DNA from: Acidobacteriota bacterium
GTDB lineage: Bacteria; Acidobacteriota; Vicinamibacteria; Marinacidobacterales; SMYC01
Assembly (NCBI GenBank): GCA_029263435.1
Contig: JAJCXL010000516.1
Location: forward strand, 1 to 9,395
DNA: 9,395 nucleotides
Direction of reading: 5' to 3'
The stretch's first letter is position 1, and each line of letters begins with the position of its first letter. Positions 1-6,548 of this stretch are shown here, piece after piece. The translations under genes were made by a program, and so were the position numbers. The notes under the pieces were generated by a model. That model saw only the letters and a program-made list of their open reading frames with translations, searched no databases and was not told where the DNA came from.

Positions 1-1
1 T

Positions 2-1066
2 CTCGTCCGCCAAAAACCCCTTCGCACGCGGGTGGAGACCTTGCTCAGCAAGCTCGACGGGCTTCGCCGGTGGATGGATGAAGCCCACCATCTCGAGGAA
101 GAGACCGCGCGGTTCAGGCGCGAAGAAGACGACCGCTACCGCATGATCGGAGAGTCTCCTCAGATGCTCGAGATCCTCCATCGCATCCGCCGCGTCGCGA
201 AAGTGCCGCGTCCGGTGCTCATCCAGGGCGAGCGTGGCACCGGCAAGGAGCTCGTCGCTCGAGCGGTCCATCGTGAAAGTCCGCGCTCGGAGGGCGCGTT
301 CGTCGCCGTCAACTGCGCCGCGCTTCCCGATACGCTTCTGGAGAGCGAGCTATTCGGCCACGAGAAAGGCGCGTTCACCGGCGCCACCCACGCAAGCGCG
401 GGAAAGTTCGAGCAGGCGTCGAGCGGCACCCTTTTTCTCGACGAGATCGGCAACATGTCGCTGCCGTTCCAACAAAAGATTCTCCGGGTCGTCGAGTATC
501 AGCGCTTCACGCGCGTGGGTGGCAAAGACGAGATCGAAGTCGACACCCGAATCATCGCCGCGACGAACGCGGACTTGCGGGAAAGGATGCGCAAAGGTCA
601 ATTTCTCCCGGACCTACACGACCGGCTCGCGTTCGAGGTCATCGAAGTGCCCCCGCTAAGACATCGAGAAGGTGAGATCGAGGTCCTCGCGCAATTCTTC
701 CTGAATCAATTCATGCAGGAGGTACCGGCCTTCGCAGGCAAGAGGCTGTCGCAAACCGCGATCGATCTACTCTACGGCTATCCATTTCCCGGCAACGTGC
801 GGGAGCTCAAGAACATCGTCGAGCGCGCGGTCTATCGCGACACGACGAACGAGGTCACCCCCGAGGATATCGGCCTACTGGGAGACCCGCACTTTCAATC
901 TCGAGGCGCCACCTTCAAGGACAGAGTCAACGCGTTCGAAAGACAGCTGCTCGCGGATGCTTTCAAAGCCGCCGGCGGAAATGGAGCGAAAGCGTCCCGC
1001 CATCTCGGGCTTCGCTACCACCAGCTGCGGCATCTGCTCAAGAAGCACGGGCTCGACGAAAGCTAA
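2..1066 (+). CDS. PspF-like sigma-54-dependent AAA+ transcriptional activator (5' end probably outside the window)
   Basis: This is a bacterial enhancer-binding protein that hydrolyses ATP to open sigma-54 RNA polymerase promoters. Numbering from a GTG at 32, it shows Walker A GERGTGKE (66-73), the sigma-54 contact loop GAFTGA (113-118), Walker B TLFLDE (133-138), sensor I IIAATNADL (174-182), the arginine-finger region DLHDRLAFE (194-202), sensor II GNVRELKN (254-261) and a Fis-type helix-turn-helix ending in YHQLRHLLKKH (329-339). The phrases GERGTGKEL, DRLAF, RELKN.VER.VYR and YHQ.R.LLKKH closely match PspF of the phage-shock response. PspF normally begins just before the LLGE/MIGE segment, whereas here at least 37 residues precede it. 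The frame is open back to base 2, and no Shine-Dalgarno precedes the GTG at 32. The preceding residues (LVRQKPLRTR) could be the Lys-Pro end of a receiver domain, so the start is treated as missing. The family is certain; the PspF subfamily is likely; the N-terminal domain is unknown. No psp genes are visible. Confidence 0.9.
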   Translation, partial: LVRQKPLRTRVETLLSKLDGLRRWMDEAHHLEEETARFRREEDDRYRMIGESPQMLEILHRIRRVAKVPRPVLIQGERGTGKELVARAVHRESPRSEGAFVAVNCAALPDTLLESELFGHEKGAFTGATHASAGKFEQASSGTLFLDEIGNMSLPFQQKILRVVEYQRFTRVGGKDEIEVDTRIIAATNADLRERMRKGQFLPDLHDRLAFEVIEVPPLRHREGEIEVLAQFFLNQFMQEVPAFAGKRLSQTAIDLLYGYPFPGNVRELKNIVERAVYRDTTNEVTPEDIGLLGDPHFQSRGATFKDRVNAFERQLLADAFKAAGGNGAKASRHLGLRYHQLRHLLKKHGLDES

Positions 1067-1512
1067 CCGCCGCGCCTGAGGACGCGATCGAGAGAGAACC
1101 TGCCGCCGCCCAGAAGCAGCAACGCCGAAAACACCAAGAAATAGGTCGCCGCCCGCTCGGGGTTGCCCCAACTGTCGACCTCTTCGGAAGAAACGTTGAA
1201 CGCGCCGAGCCATACACCCAAGTGACCCAAGAGATGGTGACGGAAGAACGTCGCGACGAACATCGTGAATGCGGCAAAGGCCGCCGCTACCCGAGTGCCG
1301 AACCCGAGCGCTATCGCGAGACCACCGCCAAACTCGGCAAGGGCCGCCGCCCAAGCGAAGACGACGGGAAGCGGAAAGCCCAAAGCTTCGACCCCCGCGA
1401 CGAAACGATCGCCGTTTCCCGAAGAGAGCATCGCAATCTTTTGCCAACCATGGGCGAAGGCAAGGCCTAGGCCCGACAGGCGCAGGATCAAAAGGGAGAG
1501 GTCTTTGGTCAT
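1063..1512 (-). CDS. DoxX-family integral membrane protein
   Basis: This 149-residue hydrophobic protein has four predicted transmembrane segments (about residues 6-22, 49-70, 73-91 and 120-136), the usual size and topology of the DoxX/DoxD-like family. The first helix carries the family pattern RLSGLGLAFAHGWQK (11-25). The second contains the AEFGGGLAIALGFGTR stretch (59-74), matching the usual AElvGGlaLilG motif. DoxX proteins lie in the inner membrane; some are linked to redox or thiosulfate/quinone chemistry or oxidative stress, but the role of most is unknown and nothing here specifies one. The start is an ATG at 1512-1510 with only a weak upstream GGAG about 12 nt away. The stop codon overlaps that of the convergent sigma-54 activator, and the gene diverges from the rhomboid gene. 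The family call is firm; the function is not. Confidence 0.85.
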   Translation of the reverse strand: MTKDLSLLILRLSGLGLAFAHGWQKIAMLSSGNGDRFVAGVEALGFPLPVVFAWAAALAEFGGGLAIALGFGTRVAAAFAAFTMFVATFFRHHLLGHLGVWLGAFNVSSEEVDSWGNPERAATYFLVFSALLLLGGGRFSLDRVLRRGG

Positions 1513-1518
1513 TCGGTT

Positions 1519-1528
1519 GAGTCGACTC
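1519..1528. promoter_or_regulatory. 10-bp perfect palindrome upstream of doxX-family gene (possible operator)
   Basis: GAGTCGACTC reads the same on both strands and lies 7 bp upstream of the DoxX-family ATG, in the 107-bp divergent region shared with the rhomboid gene. A position this close to the start would suit a repressor site. A 10-bp palindrome in GC-rich DNA can also arise by chance, and no regulator is identified. Confidence 0.25.
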
Positions 1529-1584
1529 CAATCGTCGCGACGTGCGACAGCCCACGATTCTAGTTCAAGGCCAACAGTGGCGCG

Positions 1585-1598
1585 AAGTCTGAAGACTT
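1585..1598. promoter_or_regulatory. Inverted repeat with possible -10 element upstream of rhomboid gene
   Basis: AAGTCT and AGACTT are perfect 6-bp arms separated by GA, forming a 14-bp operator-like element. Six bases further on, TACACT (1605-1610) resembles a -10 hexamer, with no good -35 at the expected distance. A transcript from that -10 would begin only a few bases before the rhomboid ATG at 1620, so the mRNA would be nearly leaderless. This agrees with the lack of a Shine-Dalgarno there. The inverted repeat is visible; its regulatory role is inferred. Confidence 0.3.
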
Positions 1599-1619
1599 TG
1601 GGTCTACACTGACGCGATC

Positions 1620-2288
1620 ATGGAGAAACTCAGCGGGTGGGGTCTCGAGGACGACGTCGTCGTCAAAGAGACGCACTTATCGCGCCGACCTACTCGTCGT
1701 AGCGCGCCTATCGCCATCGCCAGCGTCGCGGTCCTCTTCGTCTTCTCGGTCATCTACTGGAGTGACGCGATGGGACTCGCGGCCTACCTGCCGGCGAGCC
1801 GAGATGCGGTCTTCGGTCAGGGTGAGTATTGGCGACTGGCGACCACGATGCTGGTTCACGCGGACGTTCAGCATTTTCTCTCGAACAGCATCGTGCTCGG
1901 CGTGCTCGCATTGTTGCTCTACGGCTATTACGGCGCGAGTGTCTTCCCCGCCGCCACGCTGCTACTCGGCACAATCGTCACGGGCATCGCCATTTACACT
2001 TACCCGGCGACGACCCACCTCGTCGGCGCGTCCGGACTCGTCTACTGGATGGCCGGGTTCTGGCTATGTCTCTACTTGCTCATCGAGCGACGTTTCGGAC
2101 TCGGCAAGCGCGTGTTTCGCGCGATCGGGTTCGGATGCATCGTCCTCGTCCCGACCGCCATCGAGCCCAATGTGAGCTACCGCACTCACTTCATCGGGTT
2201 CGTCGTCGGCGTCCTCTTCGGACTCGTCTACTTCCAGAGACACAAAGCTCGCCTGCGTGCCTCGGAGCGCGTCGTCTTCGAGCGCTGA
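1620..2288 (+). CDS. Rhomboid-family intramembrane serine protease
   Basis: This 222-residue multi-pass membrane protein cleaves other proteins within or next to transmembrane segments. The catalytic serine is in the GASG motif (Ser138). The partner histidine is His190 in THFIGFVVGVLFG, 52 residues later, close to the Ser201/His254 spacing of E. coli GlpG. The HxxxxHxxxN signature of helix 2 is present as His80, His85 and Asn89 with GlpG-like spacing, preceded by the usual GEYWRL entry to the L1 loop (68-73). The first membrane segment begins near residue 30 after a charged cytoplasmic N-terminus. It lacks the cytoplasmic domain of GlpG, so it is a compact six-helix type. The ATG at 1620 is the only good start: a stop codon lies in frame at 1590-1592 and no clear ribosome binding site is seen. 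Substrates cannot be inferred. All catalytic residues are present, so it should be active. Confidence 0.9.
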   Translation: MEKLSGWGLEDDVVVKETHLSRRPTRRSAPIAIASVAVLFVFSVIYWSDAMGLAAYLPASRDAVFGQGEYWRLATTMLVHADVQHFLSNSIVLGVLALLLYGYYGASVFPAATLLLGTIVTGIAIYTYPATTHLVGASGLVYWMAGFWLCLYLLIERRFGLGKRVFRAIGFGCIVLVPTAIEPNVSYRTHFIGFVVGVLFGLVYFQRHKARLRASERVVFER

Positions 2289-2293
2289 CGAGA

Positions 2294-2320
2294 ACCCGGA
2301 GCGCAGCCGGGTCGCTTTTT
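2294..2320 (+). terminator. Rho-independent terminator after the rhomboid gene
   Basis: ACCCGG (2294-2299) and CCGGGT (2307-2312) form a GC-rich 6-bp stem with a 7-nt loop, followed by CGC and five T's (2316-2320). It starts 5 bp after the rhomboid stop codon. The T-run is on the plus strand only, so it should stop the rhomboid transcript rather than the convergent SWIM gene, whose stop codon overlaps the last two T's. Confidence 0.7.
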
Positions 2321-3131
2321 AGTCTCGCTCGCCGCTACCGCGACCGCTATAAGCCAACGCCATCGCACGTTCCGTCACTTTGGCATAGAGCCGTTCGAGC
2401 GAGCCCCGGATCTCGGGATGCGGCTTCCAAATCGGCGGGACCCCTAGACGCTTGATGAGAGACGCGTTGACGGCAGGCGGGCCCACCGCGAAGGACACCG
2501 TGTCGAAGCTCTCTCCCATCTTCCAATAGTCCCGAACGGATTCTTCGAGCGGGCGATTGCCGTCGCCGTCAACGATGCGACCCGACGCCTCGGCGGCTCG
2601 ATATTGGCGTAGACGTCGGAGGATCTGGTCTCTGGTCATGCCCCGCCACCCAAACAGCAGAAACGGGTCACCGTCCAGCTTGTCCGCGAGGACGAAATGC
2701 GTGGCGATGATGTGCTTGCACGGCACGACCTCATCGGCGCAGGAGCACGACATCTCGAGATCGGAAGGCGCGGCGGGAAACAATGAGAGTCCGACGCTCG
2801 CGAACGCTTCCTCGATATTCTCCGGCATTTCTCCCGAGAGAAGCTTGGCCGAGAACAGCGCTTGGGACGCGAGCGCTCGCACGGCATCGGCCCACTGCTC
2901 TTTCGTGAGCGGCTCGAACGCAATCTCTACTCGATGCGGCTCGTAGCGTGAGCCTTGGATCTCCGCTACCACTCGGCCGGGCTCGACCTCGATCGACAGC
3001 ACCCGCTCAGCGCGTGCGTATCGCTTGCCTCGCTCGAGGCGCCGAGAGACGCCAATCGACTCCATGACGGACCACCAGCGCTCGGACCACCACCGCGGCT
3101 CGGTCTCTTCTTCGTCCGTCGTTTCCGTCAC
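2319..3131 (-). CDS. SWIM zinc-finger protein, partner of SNF2 ATPase
   Basis: This 270-residue soluble protein has a SWIM-type zinc-binding motif, CxC(n)CxH: Cys129, Cys131, Cys138 and His140 in CSCADEVVPCKH. SWIM domains bind zinc and are thought to mediate DNA or protein binding. The region before it (about residues 30-100) resembles the N-terminal part common to bacterial SWIM proteins, with FEPLTKEQWADAVRAL being typical. The N-terminus is acidic and tryptophan-rich (EEETEPRWWSERWW). The gene starts with GTG at 3131, sharing one base with the TAG stop of the SNF2 gene (TAGTG), so translation is probably coupled. Such SWIM/SNF2 pairs recur in many bacteria, for example the ywqB/ywqA arrangement in Bacillus, and the two proteins presumably act together on DNA or nucleoprotein. 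The biochemical role of the pair is not established. The domain call is firm. Confidence 0.85.
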   Translation of the reverse strand: MTETTDEEETEPRWWSERWWSVMESIGVSRRLERGKRYARAERVLSIEVEPGRVVAEIQGSRYEPHRVEIAFEPLTKEQWADAVRALASQALFSAKLLSGEMPENIEEAFASVGLSLFPAAPSDLEMSCSCADEVVPCKHIIATHFVLADKLDGDPFLLFGWRGMTRDQILRRLRQYRAAEASGRIVDGDGNRPLEESVRDYWKMGESFDTVSFAVGPPAVNASLIKRLGVPPIWKPHPEIRGSLERLYAKVTERAMALAYSGRGSGERD

Positions 3132-6100
3132 TAGACTTCTACCGCGCTGGCCCGCAGCTCGAAGAGATCCCGAAGGTTGTCCGTCGTCAGCTCGGTCAGC
3201 AGGTTCTCGCCCGAATGAATCACGGACTCGGCGAGCGCTTTCTTTCTCTCCGCGAGCTCATCGACGCGCTCTTCGATCGTGCCCGCACAGATGAACTTGT
3301 ACACGGCCACCGATCGCGTCTGACCGATCCGAAACGCGCGATCGGTCGCTTGGTCCTCTACCGCTGGGTTCCACCATCGATCGTAGTGAAACACGTGCCG
3401 TGCCTGGGTGAGGTTCAGCCCGAAGCCGCCCGCCTTGAGCGACAAGACGAAGATCGACGGCGCCTGCTCGTCTTCTTGGAACTCCGTGATCATTCGCTCA
3501 CGCTCGACGGACGGCACTCCGCCGTGGAGAAAGGACACATCGACCGAGAGCGACTCCCTCAAATGGCGCACGATGAGCTTTCCCATCTCCGCATACTGGG
3601 TGAACACGAGCGCGCGGTCGTCTTCCGCGAGCACTTCTTCCAGCATTTCGGTCAGACGCGAGAGCTTGCCGGAGCGCTCCGGCAGTGAGCTGCCATCGGC
3701 GAGGTAGTGCGCGGGGTGGTTGCAAATCTGTTTGAGACGCGTAAGCGCGGCGAGCACTTCGCCTTTGCGTCCAATACCGTCGGAAGCTTCGATCTTCAGC
3801 AAGCTCTCTTGGACGACGGCTTGATACAGCGTCGCCTGCTCGCGGGTGAGCGTCGTGTAGACCTTCATCTCGTTCTTCGTGGGCAGGTCTCGAATCACGG
3901 TGGGATCGGTCTTGACGCGCCGAAGAACGAAGGGCTGCACCAAACCTCGAAGCTCCTCGGTGGCCGTTGGGTCTCGATAGCGCTCGATGGGAAGCGCGTA
4001 GTTTCTCCGAAACGATGCTTCCGGCCCCAGATAGCCCGGATTCAAGAACTCCATGATCGACCAGAGCTCTTGGAGCCGGTTCTCTACCGGCGTGCCCGTC
4101 AGAGCAATCCGCCGCGGTGCCCGCAGTTTCCTGAGAGCCCGGGTTTGCTTCGCTTGCGGATTCTTGATGTTCTGAGCTTCGTCGAGCACCAGCGCGCTCC
4201 ACTCGACGGCATCGAGCTGCTCGAGGTCCCGATCCACCAGACTGTACGTGGACACCACGACGTGATGCTCGTTGGCTTCGCGCACGAAGTCCGCGCCTTC
4301 GTGGCGGTCCAGACCGTGGTGGACGAGGACCTTCAAGCTCGGCGCGAAACGCTCCGCCTCTTTGCGCCAATTGCCGACGACGGAGGTCGGGCAAATGAGA
4401 AGAAACGGCTTGTCCAGCGCTTGGTTCTCTTGAAGGTGCAACAAGAGCGCGAGGACTTGGATCGTCTTTCCGAGCCCCATGTCATCCGCGAGACAAGCGC
4501 CCAGTTTGAAATCACCCAGGAAGACGAGCCAAGACAACCCTTGTTCTTGGTAGGGTCGCAGCGTGCCTTGAAATGACTTCGGTGGCTCGATGTCGACGAG
4601 GGCCTGTTTTCCCGCGAGGCGGGACAGGAGCATTTCGATCCAGCCCGTTGCCCGAAGGTCCGTCACCGGCAAGCGACTATCGCCTAGATGTCCGAGCTTG
4701 AACTGGAGGACGTCTCCGAGGGTCATCTGAGGGATCTCGGGCCGAGAGCTCATCGCGCTCAGGACCTCTTCGACCCGCGCGGGAGACAACTCCACCCATT
4801 GCCCCCTCACCCGAACGAGGGGTTGTTTCATCGCCGCCAGCTCGACGAACTCTTCGCGGGTCAAGCTCTCCGAACCGAGCGCGACTTGCCAGTCGAACTC
4901 CACCAGCGCGTCGAGCCCTAGCCGACTGACGACGCCTCTCGAGCCTTGCCCACGGGGCGAGACGGAAAGACTGAGGCCCACTCCGTGCTCGCGCCGTCCC
5001 CACCACGTCGGCACCATGACCCCATAGCCGCTCTCTTTGAGGAGAAAAGCTCCCTCGGTCAGAAACGCATAGGCTTCGTCGAGACTGAGTGAGCACGCTT
5101 CGGGACGGGACTCTTTCAGACTCTCCTCGATGGGAGGGAAAAGGGCGGCCGCGCGGCCGAGCGCTTCGAGCACGAACTCATGCGGCCGCTCCAGTCGACG
5201 CTCGAGATAGCGCCACGACGTGCCTCCATGCTCCCAAACTCTTGCCAGCGGTACGAGAAGGCTCTCGTCGTCGAGCGCTTGAAGGACGAAGCGAAGCTCC
5301 CAGCCATCGTTCGGCGGCTCGGTCGAATCATCGTCAGTCTCGTCGTCGGCGGTGTCAGCTTCAGTCTCGTCGGCGGCGACCCCAGCTTCACTCTCGAGGC
5401 CTTGCTTGACCGAGGCGAGGTCTAGATCGGCCTCGGTGGGCTCGCTCGCTGCGGGCGGCTCCAGTCGGAACGCGATCCGAAACGGCGCGCTCTCCTCTTC
5501 GTCGAACTGTGAGCGCCAACGGGTGAGGTCATCGCGGAGAGCGTCGGCGACACGCTCGCTCGCGTCGAACCACGCGTCGTTGTCGAGAAGCGAGGAGACG
5601 AACTGCTCGCCATCCGTCTCGACGAAGCGGGGCTTGAGCCGCAGCCGAGCCGCGGCCTCGCGGACGAAACGATCCATCGAGGAACATAGAAAATCCGAGA
5701 GGAGGGCGTCGGGCGTCTCGGGCTCACCGTCGAACACCGCGCGACACACGGGCGGCATGGCGGCTCGAAGCGCTTCGACGCGATCCAACTCCTCGTCGAT
5801 GAAAGGCTCCCACCTCGCTTCGGGGCTCCCGCCACCGTTGGTCAGAACCGGCAAGAAGCGCTGGCGCGCGAGAAGCTCGAGAGCAAAGCGTGCCGCGGCG
5901 GACCAATATCGGAGGTCCGAGCCCAGCCGGAGGCGCTCCGGAAGTTGCTCCGTCGAGCCCGGCAACAACGCGAGCCAAGACAACGCCGCGAAGGGCTCGA
6001 GCGATAACCCATCGATCTCCCACGGGCGCAAAGAGACATCGGAGAGAGGAGCGCGTTCATGATGGCTTTCGGGCGATGGAAGAGGTCGACCGTCTCTGGA

Positions 6101-6310
6101 CGGCAAGAGGATGGAGACCTTCGACACACGCTCCTCGAAACGGCTCTCTTGGTCGGTGAGAGCTAGGAGCAGCCGGCGAGTGACCGCCTCGGGCTCGAGC
6201 TGAAACGGATGAGCCCGGCCCAACGAGGCGGGGGCGTCGCCGGACTCTGTTTCACCCCAGAGAAAAAAACTGTGTTTCGAGGGAAGCCAGGTCCCGTGTG
6301 CAACGATCAA
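3131..6310 (-). CDS. SNF2-family DEAD/DEAH-type ATPase (HepA/HelZ-like)
   Basis: This large (1059-residue) cytoplasmic ATPase belongs to the Swi2/Snf2 branch of superfamily 2, translocases that move along double-stranded DNA to remodel bound proteins. The N-terminal half (to about 570) is the bacterial SNF2-associated region, with WELRFVLQALDDESLLVP from Trp337 typical of the DUF3670-type segment. The ATPase core begins at LRPYQEQGLSWL (about 584), followed by Walker A GLGKT (Lys615), motif II DEAQ (710-713), motif III LTGTPVENRLQELW (about 737), the helicase C domain with FLHGG and LKAGGFGLNLT, and motif VI QATDRAFRIGQ (987-997). All core motifs are intact. An acidic linker (314-331) splits the N-terminal part. 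The start is a TTG at 6310; IVAHGTWLP followed by a FFLWGE-type segment matches the N-terminus of actinobacterial homologues, and no ATG or GTG lies in frame upstream before a stop at 6374-6376. It is translationally coupled to the SWIM gene. It could be a repair or transcription-recycling factor; no defence-system partner is seen. Confidence 0.93.
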   Translation of the reverse strand: MIVAHGTWLPSKHSFFLWGETESGDAPASLGRAHPFQLEPEAVTRRLLLALTDQESRFEERVSKVSILLPSRDGRPLPSPESHHERAPLSDVSLRPWEIDGLSLEPFAALSWLALLPGSTEQLPERLRLGSDLRYWSAAARFALELLARQRFLPVLTNGGGSPEARWEPFIDEELDRVEALRAAMPPVCRAVFDGEPETPDALLSDFLCSSMDRFVREAAARLRLKPRFVETDGEQFVSSLLDNDAWFDASERVADALRDDLTRWRSQFDEEESAPFRIAFRLEPPAASEPTEADLDLASVKQGLESEAGVAADETEADTADDETDDDSTEPPNDGWELRFVLQALDDESLLVPLARVWEHGGTSWRYLERRLERPHEFVLEALGRAAALFPPIEESLKESRPEACSLSLDEAYAFLTEGAFLLKESGYGVMVPTWWGRREHGVGLSLSVSPRGQGSRGVVSRLGLDALVEFDWQVALGSESLTREEFVELAAMKQPLVRVRGQWVELSPARVEEVLSAMSSRPEIPQMTLGDVLQFKLGHLGDSRLPVTDLRATGWIEMLLSRLAGKQALVDIEPPKSFQGTLRPYQEQGLSWLVFLGDFKLGACLADDMGLGKTIQVLALLLHLQENQALDKPFLLICPTSVVGNWRKEAERFAPSLKVLVHHGLDRHEGADFVREANEHHVVVSTYSLVDRDLEQLDAVEWSALVLDEAQNIKNPQAKQTRALRKLRAPRRIALTGTPVENRLQELWSIMEFLNPGYLGPEASFRRNYALPIERYRDPTATEELRGLVQPFVLRRVKTDPTVIRDLPTKNEMKVYTTLTREQATLYQAVVQESLLKIEASDGIGRKGEVLAALTRLKQICNHPAHYLADGSSLPERSGKLSRLTEMLEEVLAEDDRALVFTQYAEMGKLIVRHLRESLSVDVSFLHGGVPSVERERMITEFQEDEQAPSIFVLSLKAGGFGLNLTQARHVFHYDRWWNPAVEDQATDRAFRIGQTRSVAVYKFICAGTIEERVDELAERKKALAESVIHSGENLLTELTTDNLRDLFELRASAVEV
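5336..5389 (-). repeat. Two tandem 27-bp repeats in the SNF2 acidic linker
   Basis: Two adjacent 27-bp units encode the 9-residue copies EAGVAADET (308-316) and EADTADDET (317-325) of the SNF2 protein. They are nearly identical in DNA, with a shared start AGTCTCGTCG and a shared end CCAGCTT or TCAGCTT, so this looks like a fairly recent in-frame duplication in a flexible acidic linker. Confidence 0.7.
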
Positions 6311-6347
6311 GTGAGCTCGATTTTCCCGCTGTTGAAGGCTATGCTGC

Positions 6348-6367
6348 AGTCTCGGTGAGAGTCTCGG
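6348..6367. repeat. 8-bp direct repeat upstream of the SNF2 gene
   Basis: AGTCTCGG occurs at 6348-6355 and again at 6360-6367, a 12-bp period, in the 127-bp gap between the tRNA-Ser gene and the SNF2 start. I see no convincing promoter hexamers or intrinsic terminator elsewhere in this gap. The function of the repeat is unknown and it may be chance. Confidence 0.3.
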
Positions 6368-6437
6368 AACGATTCACGACATCCAGAAGCTCCGGCCGTG
6401 AGCTAGGGCCCGAAGCGCTCCATAGCCGGTTTGGAGT

Positions 6438-6530
6438 TGGCGGAGAGGGTGGGATTCGAACCCACGTGCCCAGTCACCCAGACAAGACGCTTTCGAGGCG
6501 CCCCCGTTACGACCACTTCGGTACCTCTCC
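6438..6530 (-). tRNA. tRNA-Ser (anticodon CGA)
   Basis: This is a 93-nt class II tRNA gene including an encoded CCA. The acceptor stem is GGAGAGG (5', at 6530-6524) paired with CCTCTCC, followed by discriminator G and CCA at 6440-6438. A D-stem CCG/CGG is present. The anticodon stem GGCGC/GCGTC holds the loop CTCGAAA, giving anticodon CGA (complement of 6493-6495), which reads the serine codon UCG. A long variable arm of about 20 nt, diagnostic of serine, leucine or bacterial tyrosine tRNAs, precedes the T-stem GTGGG/CCCAC with loop TTCGAAT. Position 8-9 is TA. It lies 18 bp downstream of tadA on the same strand; tadA and a tRNA-Ser gene are neighbours in many bacteria, and they may be co-transcribed. 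UCG is used often in the neighbouring genes, which fits a need for this isoacceptor. Confidence 0.95.
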
Positions 6531-6548
6531 GCAGATCAAGCCCGCAGA

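Noticed and set aside
875..1555. 226-codon minus-strand open frame overlapping the activator end and the DoxX gene
   Set aside because: The DoxX frame has proper transmembrane helices and family motifs, whereas this one is Arg/Gly-rich and overlaps two real genes.
3498..4394. 298-codon minus-strand open frame overlapping the SNF2 gene in another frame
   Set aside because: Arg/Ala/Ser-rich low-complexity translation typical of out-of-frame GC-rich coding DNA; it overlaps the catalytic core of the SNF2 protein.
3707..4576. 289-codon plus-strand open frame inside the SNF2 gene
   Set aside because: It is a shadow of the SNF2 gene caused by high GC and lack of stops; the opposite strand encodes all SNF2 ATPase motifs, and this frame has no recognisable domain.
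5352..6062. 236-codon plus-strand Ser/Arg-rich open frame
   Set aside because: Antisense shadow of the SNF2 N-terminal half with composition expected of the wrong frame.
2319..6310. SNF2/SWIM pair as part of a DISARM-like or other antiphage defence system
   Set aside because: No methyltransferase, phospholipase-D, nuclease or other defence partner is adjacent, and the context is tRNA-related core genes. The nearest methyltransferase is divergently transcribed across tadA and is Rsm22-like rather than a DNA methylase.
6438..6530. tRNA-Ser as an attachment site for an integrated element
   Set aside because: No integrase gene and no repeated tRNA 3' end are seen in the window; the genes on both sides look like core genes.
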